Origin: SZUA-186 sp039714155
GTDB lineage: Bacteria; Pseudomonadota; Gammaproteobacteria; UBA9214
Length of the DNA: 10,218 nt
Reading direction: 5' to 3'
Assembly: GCA_039714155.1 (NCBI GenBank)
Contig: JBDLJX010000093.1
Span: 1-10,218 of the forward strand
The translations under genes were made by a program, and so were the position numbers. The notes beneath the pieces are model-generated. The model was not told where the DNA came from, made no database searches, and was given only the letters and a program-made list of their open reading frames with translations. Positions 7,463 to 10,218 of this stretch are shown here, piece after piece (within the stretch, counting starts at the first letter, position 1; the number at the start of each line of letters is the position of its first letter).

Positions 7463-7527
7463 AGCGTGATACGTGAAGCGTGAGATGGTGTTGAATTCAC
7501 GTCTCACGTCTCACGTCCTGACGTTTC
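7457..7527. repeat. Heptad-repeat palindrome, copy 2
   Basis: Four 7-bp RCGTGAN units (7457-7484), the same centre ATGGTGTTGAATTC (7485-7498), then inverted units ACGTCTC, ACGTCTC and a degenerate ACGTCCTGACGTTTC (7499-7527). It has the same orientation as the copy at 4685-4763 and shares a 25-nt identical core (7478-7502 with 4720-4744). The number and flavour of heptads differ between the copies, as expected for slippage in tandem repeats. It begins inside the last codons of argA and supplies that gene's TGA. On its other side it ends at the point where a minus-strand methyltransferase frame breaks off. Confidence 0.85.
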
Positions 7528-7649
7528 ATCGCCATGCGGTCCTGCGCGGTCTCCTCACGCAGCCGTCGCAACACTTCAGGTTCCCTTAAAGAGACCGATA
7601 AAAGGTAAGTGTAGAGTCTTTCGTCAAGCGGCAAGGTTTTGTTTGACAT
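7497..7649 (-). pseudogene. Truncated O-methyltransferase (N-terminal remnant)
   Basis: A 50-codon frame from the ATG at 7649 begins MSNKTLPLDERLYTYLLSVS and continues through LREPEVLRRLREETAQDRMAM. I recognise this as the N terminus of class I SAM-dependent O-methyltransferases of the caffeoyl-CoA O-methyltransferase-like family (COG4122 type), in which a stretch like MQIAPEQGQFMALL and the SAM-binding Rossmann fold should follow. Here, after about residue 41, the frame reads KRQDVRRET and stops at 7497-7499. Those last codons are simply the heptad repeat read on the minus strand. About four fifths of the protein, including all SAM-binding motifs, is therefore missing and the product cannot be a methyltransferase. 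The Shine-Dalgarno is poor. It is divergent from cpdA. The family assignment rests on remembered N-terminal similarity over about 40 residues. Confidence 0.68.
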
Positions 7650-7818
7650 AAAAAAAGGTGCCATTTTGTGAATATTTGCTATTTTACAGGGTGGTTTAAT
7701 CAGTACCATGTGTACCACTCTGGCGATACTATGCCATGAAAATACGGACCGGACACACGTAACATCTGACAGAGAAAGTGTGAACCAGGTCAGGTTACCA
7801 GCGAGGTAAAACACTCGT
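7650..7818. other. Spacer between methyltransferase remnant and cpdA
   Basis: This AT-rich divergent spacer must hold the cpdA promoter. TTGACA occurs at 7643-7648 on the plus strand, but no -10 lies at 16-18 nt. TACTAT at 7727-7732 is -10-like but has no -35 partner. I checked for a CRP half-site pair (TGTGA and TCACA six bases apart) and found only a single TGTGA at 7667-7671. No confident promoter can be named. Confidence 0.4.
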
Positions 7819-8640
7819 ATGACAACCGTTACCATGCACCCAAAATCCAGGCAGGTCATCAACGTGTTGCAAATCACGGACCCCCACCTGTTTGCCGACA
7901 GCAGCGGCTGCCTGCTTGGTCTGAACACGGAACAGTCACTGCAGGCAGTTATTGGCGAGGCTATGCGAAAGCACACATCCGCCGACCTGGTCCTGGCCAC
8001 CGGGGATCTGGTACATGAAGGAACCGTAGCCGCCTATCAACGAGTTTTCAGTCACTTTGAAAGCCTCAACCTGCCGGTGTATTGCCTGCCAGGCAACCAT
8101 GATGAAGCCGATGTCCTGCAGAATACACTCGACAGTCAGCGGCTACGCTACACACAGAACCTGCAGCAGGGTAACTGGAACTTTATCTTCCTGGATTCAA
8201 CCATCGCCGGCAGTGAGGGCGGTCACCTTGATGCAGACAACCTGCACCTGCTGGAAAAACAGCTGGAGGCTGCAGCGGATGCGCATACACTGGTGTGCCT
8301 GCACCATCAGCCGGTACCGATGGGCAGTCGCTGGCTCGACACCATGGCCGTTGATAATGCCGATGAATTCTTTGCCATCATCGATCGTCACCCGCAGGTA
8401 CGCGGCATTCTCTGGGGACATGTACACCAGCATTTTGATGCCATGCGCAAGGGTGTCAGACTGATGGCAACACCCTCGACCTGCATCCAGTTCCTGCCAG
8501 GCTGTGATGAGTTTGCCGTCGATACGGCAGCACCCGGTTATCGCTGGTTATCGCTGTATCCGGACGGCCGCATTGAAACCGGTGTTGAACGTCTCGCCGA
8601 GCTACCGGGTTGTGTAGATCTGGCATCCACCGGTTATTAG
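7819..8640 (+). CDS. cpdA: 3',5'-cyclic AMP phosphodiesterase
   Basis: Class III cyclic-nucleotide phosphodiesterase (calcineurin-like metallophosphoesterase fold, cytoplasmic) that hydrolyses cAMP to AMP and so tempers CRP signalling. It has 273 residues against 275 in E. coli CpdA and matches to the last residues (ASTGY here, ASEGY there). Metal ligands are in order: D21 and H23 (ITDPHLF), D63 (ATGDL), N93-H94 (PGNHD), the LHHQP histidines at 162-163, and H201 and H203 (WGHVHQH). The ATPSTCIQF stretch at 217-225 is a CpdA hallmark that separates it from other phosphoesterases. Start: ATG at 7819 with GAGG 12 nt upstream, a rather long spacing; an ATG five codons later lacks any better signal. 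It stands alone on the plus strand and converges with gspF. Substrate specificity for cAMP is inferred from family membership. Confidence 0.93.
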   Translation: MTTVTMHPKSRQVINVLQITDPHLFADSSGCLLGLNTEQSLQAVIGEAMRKHTSADLVLATGDLVHEGTVAAYQRVFSHFESLNLPVYCLPGNHDEADVLQNTLDSQRLRYTQNLQQGNWNFIFLDSTIAGSEGGHLDADNLHLLEKQLEAAADAHTLVCLHHQPVPMGSRWLDTMAVDNADEFFAIIDRHPQVRGILWGHVHQHFDAMRKGVRLMATPSTCIQFLPGCDEFAVDTAAPGYRWLSLYPDGRIETGVERLAELPGCVDLASTGY

Positions 8641-8716
8641 CAGACAAAACGGCATCTGGCCATGACCGAAAAGACACAAAAGACGCAAAGAAAACATTAA
8701 ATAAAATTCTTTATTG

Positions 8717-8793
8717 CCACGGAATCCACGGAAGAACACGGAAATATTTCTTGTAAGGCTTTTATTTTTTCGTGTTTTCCGTGGATTCCGTGG
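8717..8793. repeat. CCACGGAA-type hairpin between convergent genes
   Basis: CCACGGAATCCACGGAA (8717-8733) is a perfect 17-bp complement of 8777-8793. After a one-base bulge at 8734, AACACG (8735-8740) pairs with 8771-8776, giving 23 bp around a 30-nt loop. Each arm is itself a tandem of roughly 9-bp units (CCACGGAAT, CCACGGAAG, AACACGGAAA), and a further degenerate half unit lies at 8813-8828. It sits between the 3' ends of cpdA (+) and gspF (-), where a bidirectional terminator is expected, and T-rich DNA lies inside and just right of it. Similar CACGGAA palindromes are, to my recollection, dispersed in many proteobacterial genomes, so it is probably a repeat that may also end transcription. 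Confidence 0.8.
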
Positions 8794-8843
8794 CTATTTT
8801 CTTGTCTTTATCTTTCCGTGTATTCCGTCGCCATCCAGTTTAC

Positions 8844-10061
8844 TCACTGCACCAGCTGGTTCAGATCGAAGATCGGCAACAGGATGGCCAGCACAATAAC
8901 CAGTACGACACTGCCCATGAACAGGATCAGCAGCGGCTCGAACAGCCCCATCAGCGCTGCAATCAGTGTTTCGATTTCCCGATCCTGGTTAATTGCCGCA
9001 CGTTCCAGCATCTCTTCCAGCTTGCCGCTGGACTCGCCACTGGCGATCAGGTGGACAGTCATCGGCGGGAAATAACCGCTTTTCTCAAGGGCTGCCGCAA
9101 TACCGGCACCCTCGCGTACCCGGGCCGAGGCCTCGTCAACCGCCTCGCGCATGGGGATATTGGACATCACCTGCGCCGATATTCGCAGCGCTTCCAGTAC
9201 CGGTACGCCGCTGGCCGTCAGGATACTGAAGGTCCGTGCAAAGCGGCCGGTATTCAGACCGCGTTCGAGCTTTGAGACCAGCGGCACCCGCAACCGGAAC
9301 TGGTGAAAGCGGCGTCGAAACGATTCGTTGCGCAACAGGTAATTGAAGCCGGCAACGGACAGCCCGATCAATACAAGCATTAACAGGCCATATGCACGCA
9401 GGAAATCACTGGTTGCGATCAGCATGCGTGTCAACGGTGGCAGTCCCTGGCCGATATTCTCGAACACCTGCACGACCTGTGGCACCACGTAGGTCATCAG
9501 GCCACCCACCACCAGCACCGCGACGATAGTCAACATCGCCGGGTAAAATACCGCCAGCTTGATCTTCTGGCTCATCTGCTGCCGGCTCTCGGTGTAATCG
9601 GCCAGACGCTCGAGCACGCCCTCCAGATGCCCTGACTGTTCGCCGGCCTCGACTGTGGTGCGATACAACTCGGGGAAGACACCGGGGAAGTCGGACAGGC
9701 CAGCCGCCAGCGTGTGGCCTTCCATGACGCGCGAACGTACCGCCAGTAACATGCTTTTCTGTCTTGCCTTGTCCGTCTGTTGCGATACGGCACGCAGGCA
9801 CTCTTCCAGTGGCAGTCCGGCACGCACCAGGGTGGCAAGCTGCCGGGTAATCAGTGCGAGGTCTGTGGAACTGATGCCACGCTGCATGAACGCCAGGCCC
9901 GCTTTTGGCCGTGACTCACGCTGACTAACCTCCTGCACATCCAGCGGCACCCAGCCCTGCTCACGCAGCTGCTGGCGAACCTGGCGGGCAGCGTCACCTT
10001 CAAGTACGCCTTTCTTCTCTCGACCGCCGGCGTCGAGTGCCGTGTATTCAAACGCACCCAT
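8844..10061 (-). CDS. gspF: Type II secretion inner-membrane protein GspF
   Basis: Polytopic inner-membrane protein of the type II secretion platform, thought to couple the GspE ATPase to pseudopilus assembly. It has 405 residues, the usual GspF length. The N terminus MGAFEYTALDAGGREKKGVL and the RQVRQQLREQGWVPLDV segment are characteristic of GspF rather than PilC. Two T2SF repeats are visible at about 70-193 and 273-395, each with the G-x-P-L/V-x-E-x-L-R pattern (AGLPLEECLR at 81-90, SGVPVLEALR at 284-293). Membrane helices are at about 172-195, 223-243 and 373-397. The ATG at 10061 has no strong Shine-Dalgarno (only GGAT nearby). gspE normally lies directly upstream and gspG downstream. 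Here downstream is convergent cpdA, and the 157 nt upstream inside the window do not encode the end of GspE. The gene therefore looks detached from its usual partners. Confidence 0.95.
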   Translation of the reverse strand: MGAFEYTALDAGGREKKGVLEGDAARQVRQQLREQGWVPLDVQEVSQRESRPKAGLAFMQRGISSTDLALITRQLATLVRAGLPLEECLRAVSQQTDKARQKSMLLAVRSRVMEGHTLAAGLSDFPGVFPELYRTTVEAGEQSGHLEGVLERLADYTESRQQMSQKIKLAVFYPAMLTIVAVLVVGGLMTYVVPQVVQVFENIGQGLPPLTRMLIATSDFLRAYGLLMLVLIGLSVAGFNYLLRNESFRRRFHQFRLRVPLVSKLERGLNTGRFARTFSILTASGVPVLEALRISAQVMSNIPMREAVDEASARVREGAGIAAALEKSGYFPPMTVHLIASGESSGKLEEMLERAAINQDREIETLIAALMGLFEPLLILFMGSVVLVIVLAILLPIFDLNQLVQ

Positions 10062-10218
10062 TTATATTATCCGGTTGATAACGGCCCTGGTGGTGAAAAT
10101 CAGGAAACGGCTAACCCGCACTTCTCACCGCGGGGCGAGATGATCGCGCAGAGATTTGGATTCACAGCGGATTTTCTGAAGGAGCGGAATACGGACTGTA
10201 TTTCCGATTGAAGAAAAT
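10062..10218. repeat. Partial palindromic element at the right edge
   Basis: No gene was recognised here in either direction. CGGAATAC (10185-10192) and GTATTTCCG (10198-10206) form an 8-bp stem with one bulged base around GGACT. Further out, ATTTTCT at 10171-10177 is the complement of 10212-10218, so the dyad widens towards the window edge. This looks like the left half plus the centre of a longer imperfect palindrome whose right arm lies outside the window. It is upstream of gspF on that gene's strand. The extent of the element is not determinable here. Confidence 0.5.

Noticed and set aside
7667..7690. CRP site upstream of cpdA
   Set aside because: TGTGA is present at 7667-7671, but no TCACA-like half lies at the right spacing.
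7650..8000. Long minus-strand ORF (7497-8000) as a 167-residue protein
   Set aside because: Its first 117 codons overlap the cpdA start and the spacer and look non-coding. Only the part from the ATG at 7649 resembles a protein family.
10140..10210. Short plus-strand ORF starting MIAQRFGFTADF
   Set aside because: It lies in the palindromic element, has no Shine-Dalgarno and is 23 codons long.

Overview
The window reads as a piece of a gammaproteobacterial chromosome, moderately GC-rich in the genes and AT-rich in several spacers. The reasons are an ArgA of exactly the enterobacterial length and architecture, an ArgE of E. coli length, a CpdA-type cAMP phosphodiesterase, a GspF of the type II secretion system, and a GTAGGAGCGA-type REP doublet of the kind common in gammaproteobacteria. 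The genus cannot be named from this sequence; a Chromatiales-like or related lineage is only a guess. There is no sign of phage, plasmid, CRISPR array, tRNA or rRNA.

Layout, left to right: ilvD on the minus strand (3-1682), an AT-rich divergent spacer, a small PspE-like rhodanese on the plus strand (2017-2310), a spacer with a REP doublet, and a membrane GGDEF-EAL c-di-GMP enzyme on the plus strand (2669-4678). Next come a heptad-repeat palindrome (4685-4763), argE (4880-6031), a 22-bp-stem hairpin that ends next to the argA ribosome binding site, argA (6131-7462), and a second copy of the heptad palindrome (7457-7527). A broken minus-strand O-methyltransferase start (7497-7649) runs into that copy. 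Then follow cpdA on the plus strand (7819-8640), a CCACGGAA-type hairpin between convergent genes, gspF on the minus strand (8844-10061), and part of what looks like another palindromic element at the right edge.

Functionally this is mostly core metabolism and signalling. IlvD serves branched-chain amino acid synthesis. ArgA starts the arginine pathway and ArgE makes ornithine by the linear, acetyl-hydrolysing route. The GGDEF-EAL protein and CpdA handle two second messengers, c-di-GMP and cAMP. GspF belongs to the type II secretion inner-membrane platform but has no gsp neighbour within view.

I did not find a new multi-gene system. The unusual signal is in the spacers: most contain a palindromic repetitive element, and these belong to several unrelated families. 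The best observations are (a) two same-orientation heptad elements sharing a 25-nt identical core that bracket argE-argA, the second supplying the argA stop codon and truncating a methyltransferase gene; (b) the long hairpin abutting the argA Shine-Dalgarno; and (c) a REP doublet whose two units differ only by a compensatory base-pair change.
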